This document shows positions 16,696-27,100 of a stretch of DNA of 64,000 nt, one piece after another. The notes under the pieces were generated by a model that saw nothing but the letters and a program-made list of their open reading frames with translations, was not told where the DNA came from and searched no databases. A program made the translations under genes and the position numbers. The DNA is taken from NCBI RefSeq assembly GCF_014204985.1, contig NZ_JACHMP010000001.1, forward strand, positions 6,200,001 through 6,264,000, read 5' to 3'. The first letter of the stretch is position 1, and each line of letters opens with the position of its first letter. This DNA is from Streptosporangium becharense (GTDB lineage: Bacteria > Actinomycetota > Actinomycetes > Streptosporangiales > Streptosporangiaceae).

Positions 16696-16720
16696 GCCAA
16701 CAGTCAGCCCAAAGGTTGGC
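16696..16720. promoter_or_regulatory. Candidate PucR operator between divergent operons
   Basis: GCCAAC at 16696-16701 and GTTGGC at 16715-16720 form an inverted repeat with 13 bases between the arms. It sits in the 181-nt gap between the DUF2877 and pucR starts, where a shared regulator would bind. No experimental operator for this PucR subtype is known to me. Confidence 0.4.
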
Positions 16721-16758
16721 TCTTCCTGCCAGACGGGTCTATCGGTAACAATCGCCTC

Positions 16759-18321
16759 ATGGAGCCTCCCGTGCGTCCGGCGAGTACCGGCACGATCATC
16801 CACGGCGTCGCCGTCGGCGAGGTCCTCGGTGTCTCGACGCTCGCGGGAGCCCGGCTGATCGCGGGCGGGCGGGGGCTGGACCGCATCGTGCAGCGGCTCA
16901 ACGTGATGGAGGTGCCCGACGTCCTCGCCTGGGTCAAACCGAACGAGCTGCTCCTGACCACCGGCTACCCGCTGCGCAACACCCCGCAGTCGCTCGGCCG
17001 GCTGGTGGCCGACCTCGACGAGCGGGGGCTGGCCGCGCTGGCCGTCAAACTCGGCCGCTACCTGGACGAGCTGCCCGAGGAGATGGTGGAGCAGGCCGAC
17101 CGGCTCGGCTTCCCGCTCATCCAGCTCCCCGACGACGTCGGCTTCGACGACATCCTCAACCAGGTGCTGACCGACATCCTCAACCGCCAGGCCGCCGCGC
17201 TGGCCAGGGCCGAGGAGGCGCACCGGGCGCTGGTGCAGGTCGTGCTCGCCGGAGGCGGGCTGCGCGAGGTGACGGCCGAGGTCGCCGGGCTCCTCGGCGT
17301 GGCCGTGGCCGTGCTGGACGGCACCGGGCAGGTGCTGGCCGCCGCCGGCCCCGCCGAGCACCTGCCCACGTTGTGCGGCGCCGCCGAGGAGAGCCGCACC
17401 TCGGTGCCCGTGGTCGCGGGCGGCCACCACCACGGCCGGATCGTCGCCTGCGGCCCCGTCGGCTCGATCGGCGACGGCGACGTCGGCATCCTGGAACGCG
17501 CCGCCACGGTCGCCGCGCTGGTGGTGACCCGGCAGGAGGCGGTCAACGCGGTCGAGAGCAAGTACCGCGCCGACTTCCTGCGCGACGTGCTCACCGGCCG
17601 GGCGGGCGGCTCCGAACGGGTCGCCTCACGGGCCCGGGCGTTCGGCTGGGACCTGCAGCGCCCGGTCACGGTGCTGGTGGCCGAACTCGACCCGGAGGGC
17701 GACGAGCGGGCCGCACAGGATCGCCTGGTCGCCTGCTGGACCGCCGCGATGCGCCGCCACGACCCACGCGGGGCGGTGGCCGGGTTCTCCCACGAGGTCG
17801 TCGCCGTCGTGGACGCCTCCGTCGACGCGACCCGGCTGGCCAGGGACGCCGCCGCCGCGTTCGCCGACTGCCTGCCCGCCACCTTCTCCACCGGGGCGAG
17901 CCGCACCGCGCTCGGGGCGGAGGCGCTGCCGGAGGCGTACGGCCAGGCGCTGAAGGCGGCCAGGGTGGGCCGCCAGCTCCACGGCCACGGCGCGGTCGCC
18001 CACTTCGACCAGCTCGGCGTCTACCGCCTGCTGTCGCTGGTGAACGACACGGCCGAGCTGCACGCCTTCGTCCGCGAGACCCTCGGCCCGCTCGCCTCCG
18101 ACGACGACGCGGAGAACGCCGACCTGCGCCGCACCCTTCAGGTGCTGCTGGAGACCAACCTCAACGTCGCGGAGACGGCGCGGCGGCTGCACTTCCACTA
18201 CAACACGCTGCGCTACCGGATCGGCAAACTGGAGCGCCTGCTCGGCGGCTTCACCGAGGACGCCCACCTCCGGCTGAACCTGACCCTGGCCCTTCACGTC
18301 CTGCGGATGCGCGGGATCTAG
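16759..18321 (+). CDS. pucR: PucR-family transcriptional regulator
   Basis: 520-residue regulator with the three-part PucR layout. The N-terminal purine catabolism regulatory domain (residues about 10-130) includes LNVMEVPDVLAWVKPNELLL and TTGYPL. A central GAF/GGDEF-like region follows, then a C-terminal helix-turn-helix (NLNVAETARRLHFHYNTLRY, about residues 469-488). Relatives activate or repress purine catabolism genes according to allantoin or other ureides. It lies between the leftward AllFGH-like operon and the rightward permease/xanthine dehydrogenase genes and is the obvious controller of both. ATG 16759 has no clear ribosome site. Confidence 0.93.
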   Translation: MEPPVRPASTGTIIHGVAVGEVLGVSTLAGARLIAGGRGLDRIVQRLNVMEVPDVLAWVKPNELLLTTGYPLRNTPQSLGRLVADLDERGLAALAVKLGRYLDELPEEMVEQADRLGFPLIQLPDDVGFDDILNQVLTDILNRQAAALARAEEAHRALVQVVLAGGGLREVTAEVAGLLGVAVAVLDGTGQVLAAAGPAEHLPTLCGAAEESRTSVPVVAGGHHHGRIVACGPVGSIGDGDVGILERAATVAALVVTRQEAVNAVESKYRADFLRDVLTGRAGGSERVASRARAFGWDLQRPVTVLVAELDPEGDERAAQDRLVACWTAAMRRHDPRGAVAGFSHEVVAVVDASVDATRLARDAAAAFADCLPATFSTGASRTALGAEALPEAYGQALKAARVGRQLHGHGAVAHFDQLGVYRLLSLVNDTAELHAFVRETLGPLASDDDAENADLRRTLQVLLETNLNVAETARRLHFHYNTLRYRIGKLERLLGGFTEDAHLRLNLTLALHVLRMRGI

Positions 18322-18330
18322 ACTCGGGGC

Positions 18331-18546
18331 GTGAACGAGACCTTCGAGCTGGAGACCGAATACATCCCGCTCTGCGACCTGCTCAAGTACTGCGGCGTGA
18401 CCGAGACGGGCGGCCAGGCCAAGCTCCTCATCTCCGGCGGCGAGGTGCTGGTGGACGGCCGGGTGGAGCTCCGCAAGACCTGCAAGATCCGTGACGGCCA
18501 GGTCGTCTCCGGCCACGGCTTCGAGATCCACGTGACAGCCGGGTAG
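18331..18546 (+). CDS. S4-domain RNA-binding protein (YbcJ-like)
   Basis: 71-residue protein made almost wholly of one S4 RNA-binding motif: IPLCDLLKYCGVTETGGQAK, then LISGGEVLVDGRVELRKTCK and VVSGHGFEIHV. GTG start 10 nt after pucR, so probably read on the same transcript. Homologues bind structured RNA; a link to nucleobase metabolism is not evident. Confidence 0.88.
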   Translation: MNETFELETEYIPLCDLLKYCGVTETGGQAKLLISGGEVLVDGRVELRKTCKIRDGQVVSGHGFEIHVTAG

Positions 18547-18743
18547 CGGCCCGCGCCTCACCGGGGACGCGGCGGCGGCGTGCGCAACGCGTCGGCTGAT
18601 CGGCCACTCAGATTTGGCAGATCATGACGATGTACGGGTATGACATCAGTCCTAATGTGCCCGCAACGGTAGTTGAGTGGACTCGCCGGAGGGATGCCCG
18701 CGGGGTGGCCACCGACCGACGGCCCGGTGAAAGGTGGGGCTCG

Positions 18744-20126
18744 ATGGTTCCAGGTTGGACGAAACACGGCGACGGCAAGACCCTGGCCCCGGGGGAGGTC
18801 GTCAGACCGGACGAGCGGCTCTCCTGGCCACGCATGGTCGGTTTCGGCGCGCAGCACGTCGTGGCCATGTTCGGCGCGACGTTCGTCTTCCCCCTGGTGA
18901 TGGGGCTCGACCCCAACGTCGCCATCATGTTCTCCGGCATCGGGACGATCCTGTTCCTGCTCATCGTGAAGGGGAGGGTCCCCAGCTACCTGGGGACCAG
19001 CGCGTCCTTCGTGGGCGGCGTGCTCGCCATCCGGGCCCTGTTCGGCGGTGACACGCCCGCCGTCGACGCGATCGTCACCGGGGCCATCCTCGTCGCCGGG
19101 CTCGTCCTCGCGCTCGTCGGCGCGGCGATCCACTTCCTCGGTGTGCAGATCATCCACCGGATCTTCCCGCCCGTCGTCACCGGCGCGGTCGTCATGCTGA
19201 TCGGCTTCGGCCTGGCGTACGTCGTCGCCGACGTCTACTGGCCGCAGGACCGGTGGATCGCGCTGATCACGATGAGCGTCACCTTCGTCATCATCGTGCT
19301 CTTCAAGGGTTTCGTCGGCCGGATCGGCATCCTGCTCGGGCTGGTCATCGGCTTCCTCCTCTCCTGGGGGGCCGACCGGGTGTTCGGGCCCGTCACCCCC
19401 TACGACGCCGCGGGCGCCGCGCTCGCGCCGCGTCCGCGGGTGAACTTCGACGCGGTGGCCCAGGCCGACTGGATCGGCCTGCCCGACATGCACTTCCCCG
19501 ACGTGAGGTTCTCCGCCGTCCTGCTGGTGCTCCCGGCCGTGATCGCGCTGGTCGCCGAGAACATCGGGCATGTCAAGGCCGTCGGCGAGATGACCCGTAC
19601 CGACGTCGACCCGTACATCGGCCGGGCCGTCGCCGGTGACGGCGTCGCCACCGCGCTCGCCAGTTCCTTCGGCGGCTCCCCGACCACCACCTATGCCGAG
19701 AACATCGGCGTCATGGCCGCCACCCGCGTCTACTCGACCGCCGCCTACTACATCGCCGCGATCATCGCGATCCTGTTCGGCCTGTGCCCCAAGTTCGGCG
19801 CGCTGGTCGCCGCCACGCCGGGCGGCGTGCTCGGCGGCATCACCGTCATCCTGTACGGCATGATCGGCCTGCTCGGCGCGAAGATCTGGATCGAGAACCG
19901 GGTCGACTTCTCCGACCCGGTCAACCTGGTCCCGATCGGGGCGGGCATCATCCTCGCCATCGGCCCGGTCAAGCACATGATCAGCGGGGAGTTCACGCTT
20001 GAGGGCATCGCGCTGGGCACCATCGTGGTAGTGGTGGGCTACCACGTGCTCCGGGCCATCGCCGGCGGCCGGAACGACGGGGCCGGCCCGCAGGCGCCGG
20101 AGACGCGACGAGAGGCCACCAGTTGA
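18744..20126 (+). CDS. NCS2 (NAT) nucleobase permease, uracil/xanthine permease type
   Basis: 460-residue integral membrane protein of the nucleobase-ascorbate transporter family, which imports uracil, xanthine or uric acid with protons. About 12-14 hydrophobic segments are visible between residues 30 and 445. The family signature is ENIGVMAATR from residue E319, followed by VYS; this form (Glu in the first position, TR after) is that of uracil carriers such as UraA rather than the QNxG form of xanthine and urate carriers. ATG 18744 has AAAGGTGGGG just upstream; the frame extends to 18624 without support. The stop overlaps the next start as TTGA, so it is co-translated with the xanthine dehydrogenase genes. 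Confidence 0.92.
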   Translation: MVPGWTKHGDGKTLAPGEVVRPDERLSWPRMVGFGAQHVVAMFGATFVFPLVMGLDPNVAIMFSGIGTILFLLIVKGRVPSYLGTSASFVGGVLAIRALFGGDTPAVDAIVTGAILVAGLVLALVGAAIHFLGVQIIHRIFPPVVTGAVVMLIGFGLAYVVADVYWPQDRWIALITMSVTFVIIVLFKGFVGRIGILLGLVIGFLLSWGADRVFGPVTPYDAAGAALAPRPRVNFDAVAQADWIGLPDMHFPDVRFSAVLLVLPAVIALVAENIGHVKAVGEMTRTDVDPYIGRAVAGDGVATALASSFGGSPTTTYAENIGVMAATRVYSTAAYYIAAIIAILFGLCPKFGALVAATPGGVLGGITVILYGMIGLLGAKIWIENRVDFSDPVNLVPIGAGIILAIGPVKHMISGEFTLEGIALGTIVVVVGYHVLRAIAGGRNDGAGPQAPETRREATS

Positions 20127-20984
20127 AGCCACCCCCGTTCGACTACCACGCTCCCCGCTCGCTCGGCGAGGCGCTCGACACCCTCGCGGAGGTCGGGGAG
20201 CACGGCAAGGTGCTCGCCGGCGGGCAGAGCCTCATCCCGATGCTCAACATGCGACTGGCCGCCCCCGGGCACCTCGTCGACATCAACCGCCTGCCCGGCC
20301 TGGCGGACCTCGACGTGGAGCCCGGCGGCGTCCGGGTCGGTGCCCTGGCCAGGCACGCCCAGGTGGAGCGCTCCGAGCGGGTGGCCGCCGTCCAGCCGCT
20401 GCTGCGCCGGGCGCTCCGCCTGGTCGCCCACCCGGTGATCCGTAACCGCGGCACCGTGGTCGGCAGCCTCGCCCACGCCGACCCGGCCGCCGAACTGCCC
20501 GCCGTGCTCGCCCTGCTGGGCGGCTCGGTGCGGCTGGCGCGGCCCGGCGCCGTCCGCGACGTCCCGGCCGCCGCCTTCTTCACCGGCCCGCTGGAGTCGG
20601 CGATCGAGCCGGGCGAACTGGCCGTCTCCGCGTTCTTCCCCGCCCTGCCCCCGCGCTCGGGCACCGCCTTCCGCGAGGTCGCCCGGCGGCACGGCGACTA
20701 CGCCCTGGCCGGGATCGCGGCCCTGGTCGGCCTCGACGACGACCTGCGGGTCACCGGGGCCGCGGTGGCGTGCGTGAGCCTCGGCCCCGTCCCGGTGATC
20801 GTCGACGTCACCGAGGCCGCCGGTCACCGGCCCGCCGCCGCGGCCGACTGGGCCGCGGCGGCGCAGGCCGTGTGGGAACGGGTCGAGCCGGAGGCCGACA
20901 TCCACGCGACCGCCGCGTACCGGCGGCATCTCGCCGGAGTCCTCGCCGAGCAGGCGCTCCGCGACGCCGCCAGGGAGGCAGCCG

Positions 20985-20992
<8 letters not shown>
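20123..20992 (+). CDS. Xanthine dehydrogenase-type FAD-binding subunit (CoxM/XdhB)
   Basis: 289-residue FAD subunit of a molybdenum hydroxylase. It carries the two FAD-contact motifs of the family: AGGQSLIPMLNMRL near residue 33 and NRGTVVGSLAHADPAAELP near residue 109. A C-terminal CO dehydrogenase flavoprotein domain follows, with FREVARRHGDYALAG. It passes electrons from the 2Fe-2S subunit to NAD or another acceptor. TTG start overlaps the permease stop by 4 nt; its own end overlaps the 2Fe-2S subunit start by 8 nt. Confidence 0.93.
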
Positions 20993-21461
<469 letters not shown>

Positions 21462-21489
21462 GCGGGCGGGCGGGGCAGGTGAGGCGGGC

Positions 21490-23880
21490 ATGACCACGAA
21501 ACTGTTCGGCGAGCCGGTCCGGCGCCGCGAGGATCCGCGGCTGCTGACCGGACGCGGGCTCTACCTCGACGACCTGGGGGCCGGGGCCCTGGCGGCGGCG
21601 TTCGTCCGCTCCCCGCACGCCCACGCCCGCATCCGCGACATCGACGTCTCGGCCGCGATCGACGTCGACGGGCTGTTGGCGATCTACACCTGGGAGGACC
21701 TGCCGGGTGCGCTCGCCCAGCCGCTGCCGCTGCTCATCCCGCACCCCGCGCTGACCCACGGCCGCACCGCCCACCCGCTCGCCCGGGAGATCGTCCGGCA
21801 CGTCGGCGAGCCCGTCGTGATGGTCGTCGCCCGCGACCGTTACCTCGCCGAGGACGCCTGCGACCTCATCCGGGTCGACTACGAGATCCTCAAACCGGTG
21901 GTCGGCGTGGAGGAGGCCACGCAGTCGGCCCAGCTCGTCCACGCCGACGTGCCGGGCAACGTCGGCGCGCACCTGGTGCAGGAGGTGCCCTCGGCGTCCG
22001 GGCGGGCGGTACGCGAGATCATCGAGTCCGCCCCGCACACCCTGGCCTTCCGGCTCGACATCGAGCGCAGCGCGTCCATGCCGCTGGAGGGGCGTGGCGT
22101 GCACGCCCGCTGGGACGCCGACGACCGCTCCCTGCGCGTCCACTCCAGCACCCAGACCTCCACCAGCGTCCGCATGGCCATCGCGGCCAAGCTCGGGCTG
22201 CCGCTGCCCAAGGTCGAGGTGATCGCCCCGGACGTGGGCGGCGGGTTCGGCGTGAAGATCGTGCACCCGTGGCCGGAGGAGATCCTCGTCCCGTGGGCGG
22301 CGATGACGCTCGGCCGGGAGGTCAAGTGGACCGAGGACCGGCGCGAGCACTTCACATCCTCCGCCCACGAGCGGGCCCAGGTGCAGTTCGTCCGAGTCGG
22401 CTTCGACGGCGACGGCCGCGTCCTGGGGCTGGACGTGAACATCCTGCACGACCACGGCGCCTACACGCCGTACGGGATCATCGTGCCGATCATCACCTCC
22501 ACCCAGCTCCTCGGCCCCTACAAGATCGGGGCGTACCGGGTCGAGTTCTCCTCGATCTACACCAACACCGTGCAGGTCACCCCGTACCGGGGTGCCGGCC
22601 GCCCGCAGGCGGTCTTCTGCATGGAGCGGACGATGGACCACATCGCCCGCCACCTCGGGCTCGACCGCACCGCGGTGCGGGCGGCCAACTTCATCCAGCC
22701 CGACGAGTTCCCCTACGACCAGGGCCTGATCTTCCAGGACGGCCGGCCGCTGATCTACGACAGCGGCGACTACCCCGAGTCGCTGCGGATGCTCAAGGAG
22801 ATGATCGGCTGGGACTCCTTCCCCGAGGAGAAGGCCCGGGCCGCCGCCGAGGGCCGCACGATCGGCATCGGCGTCGGCTGCTACGTGGAGGGCACCGGCG
22901 TCGGCCCTTACGAGGGCGGCCACGTCCAGGTCACCTCCGACGGCCGGGTGCACGTCTCCACCGGGCTCACCTCGCAGGGCCAGGGCCACGAGACCGTGTT
23001 CGCGCAGATCGCCGCCACCGAGCTCGGCGTGCCGCTGGAGCGGATCTCCGTCGTCACCGGTGACACCCGCAGGTTCGGCTACGCGGTCGGCACGTTCGCC
23101 TCCCGGGCCGCGGTGATGAGCGGCAACGCCATCGCCCTGGCGTGCCGGAAGGTCCGCGACAAGGCCCTGCGCGTCGCCGCCGACGCGCTGGAGGCCGACC
23201 CCCGCGACCTGGAGATCGTCGACGGCGAGGTGCGGGTGGTGGGCGCCCCGGGGGCGTCGATCCCGCTGGCGACCGTGGCGGTGCTGTCCAATCCGCTGCG
23301 TTACGCCTTCGACGAGGAGGCGGCCAGAGCGACCCAGTTCGCCGGGGCGGGTTCCTCCTTCGACCGGCCGCCGGTGGCCCCGGGGGAGGAGCCGGGGCTG
23401 GAGGGCCGCGACTACTACTCGCCGATCCGTTCGACGTTCGCCTCCGGCATGCACGCGGCGATCGTGGAGACCGACCCGCTGACCGCGGAGATCCGCATCC
23501 TGCGCTACGCCGTCGTCCACGACTGCGGCAACCTGATCAACCCCATGATCGTGGAAGGGCAGATCCACGGTGGGGTGGCCCAGGGCGTCGGCGGCGCCCT
23601 GTACGAGCGGATGGTCTACGACGGCCACGGCCAGTTGCTGAACGCCTCGTTCATGGACTTCCTGATGCCGTACGCCACCGAGGTGCCCGCCGTCGAGACC
23701 GCGCACCTGCAGACCCCGTCCCCGCTCAACCCCCTGGGCATCAAGGGTGCGGGCGAGGCGGGCGTCATCCCGGTCTCCGCGGTGATCGCCTCGGCGATCG
23801 AGGACGCCGAGGGCCTCGTGATCGACCGGATGCCGATCTCCCCGTCGGAACTGTTCGACCTGCGCCGCGCCGCGGGCTGA
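21490..23880 (+). CDS. Molybdopterin-binding xanthine dehydrogenase/oxidase-type large subunit
   Basis: 796-residue catalytic subunit of a xanthine oxidase-family hydroxylase. VGGGFGVKI near residue 250, PYRGAGRPQAVFCMER near residue 368, and KGAGEAGVIP near the C-terminus, with the catalytic Glu, are family marks. The CoxL active-site loop AYRCSFR of true CO dehydrogenase is absent, so this hydroxylates an aldehyde or heterocycle. The context (PucR, nucleobase permease, AllFGH-like operon) favours a purine. ATG 21490 starts 28 nt after the 2Fe-2S subunit. Cofactor-insertion (XdhC-type) genes are not in the window. Confidence 0.92.
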   Translation: MTTKLFGEPVRRREDPRLLTGRGLYLDDLGAGALAAAFVRSPHAHARIRDIDVSAAIDVDGLLAIYTWEDLPGALAQPLPLLIPHPALTHGRTAHPLAREIVRHVGEPVVMVVARDRYLAEDACDLIRVDYEILKPVVGVEEATQSAQLVHADVPGNVGAHLVQEVPSASGRAVREIIESAPHTLAFRLDIERSASMPLEGRGVHARWDADDRSLRVHSSTQTSTSVRMAIAAKLGLPLPKVEVIAPDVGGGFGVKIVHPWPEEILVPWAAMTLGREVKWTEDRREHFTSSAHERAQVQFVRVGFDGDGRVLGLDVNILHDHGAYTPYGIIVPIITSTQLLGPYKIGAYRVEFSSIYTNTVQVTPYRGAGRPQAVFCMERTMDHIARHLGLDRTAVRAANFIQPDEFPYDQGLIFQDGRPLIYDSGDYPESLRMLKEMIGWDSFPEEKARAAAEGRTIGIGVGCYVEGTGVGPYEGGHVQVTSDGRVHVSTGLTSQGQGHETVFAQIAATELGVPLERISVVTGDTRRFGYAVGTFASRAAVMSGNAIALACRKVRDKALRVAADALEADPRDLEIVDGEVRVVGAPGASIPLATVAVLSNPLRYAFDEEAARATQFAGAGSSFDRPPVAPGEEPGLEGRDYYSPIRSTFASGMHAAIVETDPLTAEIRILRYAVVHDCGNLINPMIVEGQIHGGVAQGVGGALYERMVYDGHGQLLNASFMDFLMPYATEVPAVETAHLQTPSPLNPLGIKGAGEAGVIPVSAVIASAIEDAEGLVIDRMPISPSELFDLRRAAG

Positions 23881-23932
23881 ACCCGCGGTGGCGTCCGCGG
23901 GTGACGGCCGCCGTGGGCTGACCGCCGTGGGC

Positions 23933-24038
23933 TGACCGCCGTACGCGAACGGCCCGCTCCTTTTCACGCAGTCAGGCTGCGGCCACTGCCCGCACGGGCC
24001 AGGTGACCGCCGTATGCGAACGGCCCGCTCCTTTCACG
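23933..24038 (+). repeat. Imperfect 35-bp direct repeat downstream of the molybdoenzyme operon
   Basis: The segment at 23933-23968 recurs at 24004-24038 with one base change in the shared TGACCGCCGTAYGCGAACGG part and one fewer T in the CTTTT run. The second copy forms the left arm of a terminator hairpin; in the first the matching right arm is missing. Confidence 0.8.
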
Positions 24039-24110
24039 GAGCGGGCCGGACGGGTGGTTCACGCGGGTGGATGCCCGCGGGCTCCCGCCCGGATGGACGG
24101 GAGCCCGCGG
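24021..24110. terminator. Two-way terminator between convergent operons
   Basis: An 11-bp stem (24021-24031 with 24038-24048, loop TTTCAC) and a 13-bp stem (24075-24087 with 24098-24110) lie in tandem between the molybdoenzyme operon and the leftward giant secreted-protein gene. Both are perfect. Confidence 0.8.
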
Positions 24111-24115
24111 AACCC

Positions 24116-27100
24116 TCAGTCGCGGCCGCTGACCCGGACGACGCCGGTCACGGACGGGGCCGAGCCGGTCGGCTGGTTGTCGTAGACCAGCTCGCCGTCC
24201 TTGCGCCAGACCCGGAGCCGGAGCCGGTCGCGGCCGAGCGGCTTGCCGGAGTCGACGGCGGTGACCTCGAAGGTGACGTCCACGGTGCCGTTGACCCGAC
24301 CCTCGCCGCGCAGGACCGCCGTGCCGCCCGCGGCGGTGAGCACCGTGTAGGAGGTGTCGCGCAGCTTGAACCCCGAGGCGTCGTAGCGCAGTCCACCGGT
24401 GGGTGCGGTGGCCTTGCGCGGGTAGGAGGCGGTGACGACGAAGGCAGCGGAGCCCGCCTTGCCGCAGGCGGCGGTCAGCCGGCAGGAGCCGGCGGGCGAG
24501 GCCACCGCGCCGGCGCCGACCAGTGAGCCGGCCGGGTCGTAGACGAGCACGTAGGCCTTCTCGCCACCGACGGTGTCGGCGACGGTGGCGGTGCCGTCGT
24601 CGTCGGTCACCGTCACCGAGATCGGATAACGGCCGGCCCTGGTGAACACGTGCGGGCTGGTGGCGGTGCCCTTGCCGTCGCGTCCGGTCACCGCCCCGGT
24701 CACCTGCTGGGTGCCGACGGTCCAGACGGCGGTGTGGGTGTCGGAGACGCCGGGGTCGGTGAAGGACGCGCTCAGGGTGAGCGGGGTGCCCACGGCGACG
24801 ACCGCGGCGGCGGCCGGTTCGTCGAGGGAGACCCGGGGTGCCGCGTTGGCGACGCGGACCGCGAGCTCGGCCGTGCCCGTCGCCCCCTTGTCGTCGGTGA
24901 CCGTCACGGTGACGGTGCGGTCGCCGTTGTCGGTGAAGGTGTGCTCCAGCTTCAGCCGCTTGCCGTCCAGAGGCAGCGGTTCCGGCCCGTCGCCGTAGTC
25001 GGCGGTCGCCGTCCAGGTTCCGGTGTCGGGGTCGGTGAAGGACGCCTCACCACTCCAAGCAGTGCCCTCGGTGACGTCGCCGGGTCCGGTCAGTTTCACC
25101 TGGGGGGCCTGGTTCGGGGTCTCCGCGGGCAGGACGGTGACGGAGAAGGCGGCGGTGGTCTGCAGGCCGCCGTCGTCTCGCACGGTCACGATGACGGAGT
25201 ACTTCCCGGCGGCGGCCCACCGGTGTTCCAGAGTGATCTCCTTGCCGTCGGGGGTGATCGGTGCCGGGCTGGTGCCGTCGCCGTAGTCGACGGTCGCCGT
25301 CCAGGAGGTGGAGTCGGGGTCGGCGAAGGACACGACGCGGCGGAGGGTCTCGCCGACGGTCACTTCGACGTCGGGTCCGGTGATCACCACGGGTGCGGTG
25401 CCGGGTGTCGCCTCCTTGATGACGTAGGGCACGGACTTCCAGCCGGTGTCGCCCTTGCTGTCCTTCACCTCCACCAGGGCGTATCCCTCGTCCACCGGCT
25501 TGTCGAAGGTCCTGGTCGCCGTGACGGTTCCGCCACCGGCCGCCTGCGTCACCTGTCCCTTGTCCGAAGAGCCGTCGCCCCACTCCACCGACGCGGTGTG
25601 GGTGTCGGCGGCGTCGGTGTCGGTGAACTTCACCGTCAGGGTGAACGGCTCGCCCACCGTGCCCCGCAGCGGGGCGGCCGGGAGCTCGACCACCGGTTCG
25701 GCGTTGGCCTCGATGCCCTGACCGGTGAGGGTCACGGTGTGGGAGGGGGCGGTGCCGCCGGTGGTGAAGGTCAGCTTGCCGCCGGCCGGCCCCACCCGGG
25801 TCGGGGCGAACCACAGCTGCACCGTGCACACCTCACCCGGTCCGAGCTTCGCGGGGCAGGCGTTGGTCTGCGTGAACGGGCCCTCGGTCTTGATGTCAGT
25901 GAGGGGCATGTCCTCCCCCGAGCGGTTGGTCAGCGTCACCTCCATCGGGTACTTGCTGGTCGCCCCGGCCCGGACCGGGTCGGCCCAGTTGATCGCGGTC
26001 TTGTCCAGTGAGTGCTTGACCGTGGCGGTGACCTGCGCGGTGTTGTTACCAGGCTTGGGGTCGCCCCCCTCGAGGGTGGAGACCTTGGCCTCGGACGTGA
26101 GCCCGGTGCCGTCGGCGGTACCGGCCGGAATGGTCGCGGTCACCGTGACGGTGGCCGTCGCACCCGCAGCCAGCGAACCGATCACGCCCTGGTGCGAGGC
26201 GCCGTGCTCGGAGCACGTCCCCTGCGAGGTCTCACACACCGCCTCCCCGGCGGCGGGCGGGACGACCACGTCGAGCCGGACACCGGTCGCTGGGTCGGGG
26301 CCGTGGTTGGTGGCGGTGGCCGTCCAGGTGACGGTCGCACCCGGCCAGGGCTTGGCCTTGGAGACGGTGTGCGTGACCTCCAGATCGGCCTGCGCGGTGG
26401 TGGGCGTCAGCAGGAAGGACCGCTCCTCCTTGATACCGCCGTGCACGGCGTCGTCGTAGATGAACCCCTGGGCCAGGATCTGGCCGGAGGAGTTGACGTC
26501 GAGCAGCGAGGTCAGCGTCATGCAGGGCTTGATCCACGTGGTGATGTCACACGCCGGACGGGGAAGCAGGTCCTCCAGCTCGTAGTGCCGGCCGTCCAGC
26601 CACAGGGCCGGCACGGGGGCGTGCGGCGGGCCGGTCAAGCCGGCCACCAGGCCGTGGTCGTTGACGGCGCTCGCCCTGCCCTCACCGAGATCGGTGCGCC
26701 GGCCGTCCTGCCAGGTGTAGGCGTGCCTGCTCCAGCTGCTGTTCGTATCGTCCGTGCGGCAGTTCCCCTCGCCGACCACCAGGCCGGTGTCGTTGATGTC
26801 GAGTGCGGTGCCGCTGGTGTGCAGGCACTTCGGGATCTCGAGTTTCGTGGTCACGCCGTCCTGGTAGACGGCCGGGTCCTCGCCGGTGGGGACACCGCCG
26901 GCGTCCAGTCCCTTGTCGTAGGCGCCGGCGACGGCGCCCCGAGCGTTGATGCGGCCGGCCAGCTCATCGCGGGCCATGAACTGCTTCGGGTCGGATATCC
27001 GCGTCACCTTCCCCTGGTTCCACATCGCGTGGGAGAAGCCGGTGCCGTCCTGGTCCATCCAGCCGAACACCTGATCGTCGTCGTTCAGGTCCACGGCCGC

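Noticed and set aside
24022..24110. tRNA-like folded element
   Set aside because: The hairpins do not form a cloverleaf and lack T-loop and anticodon features.
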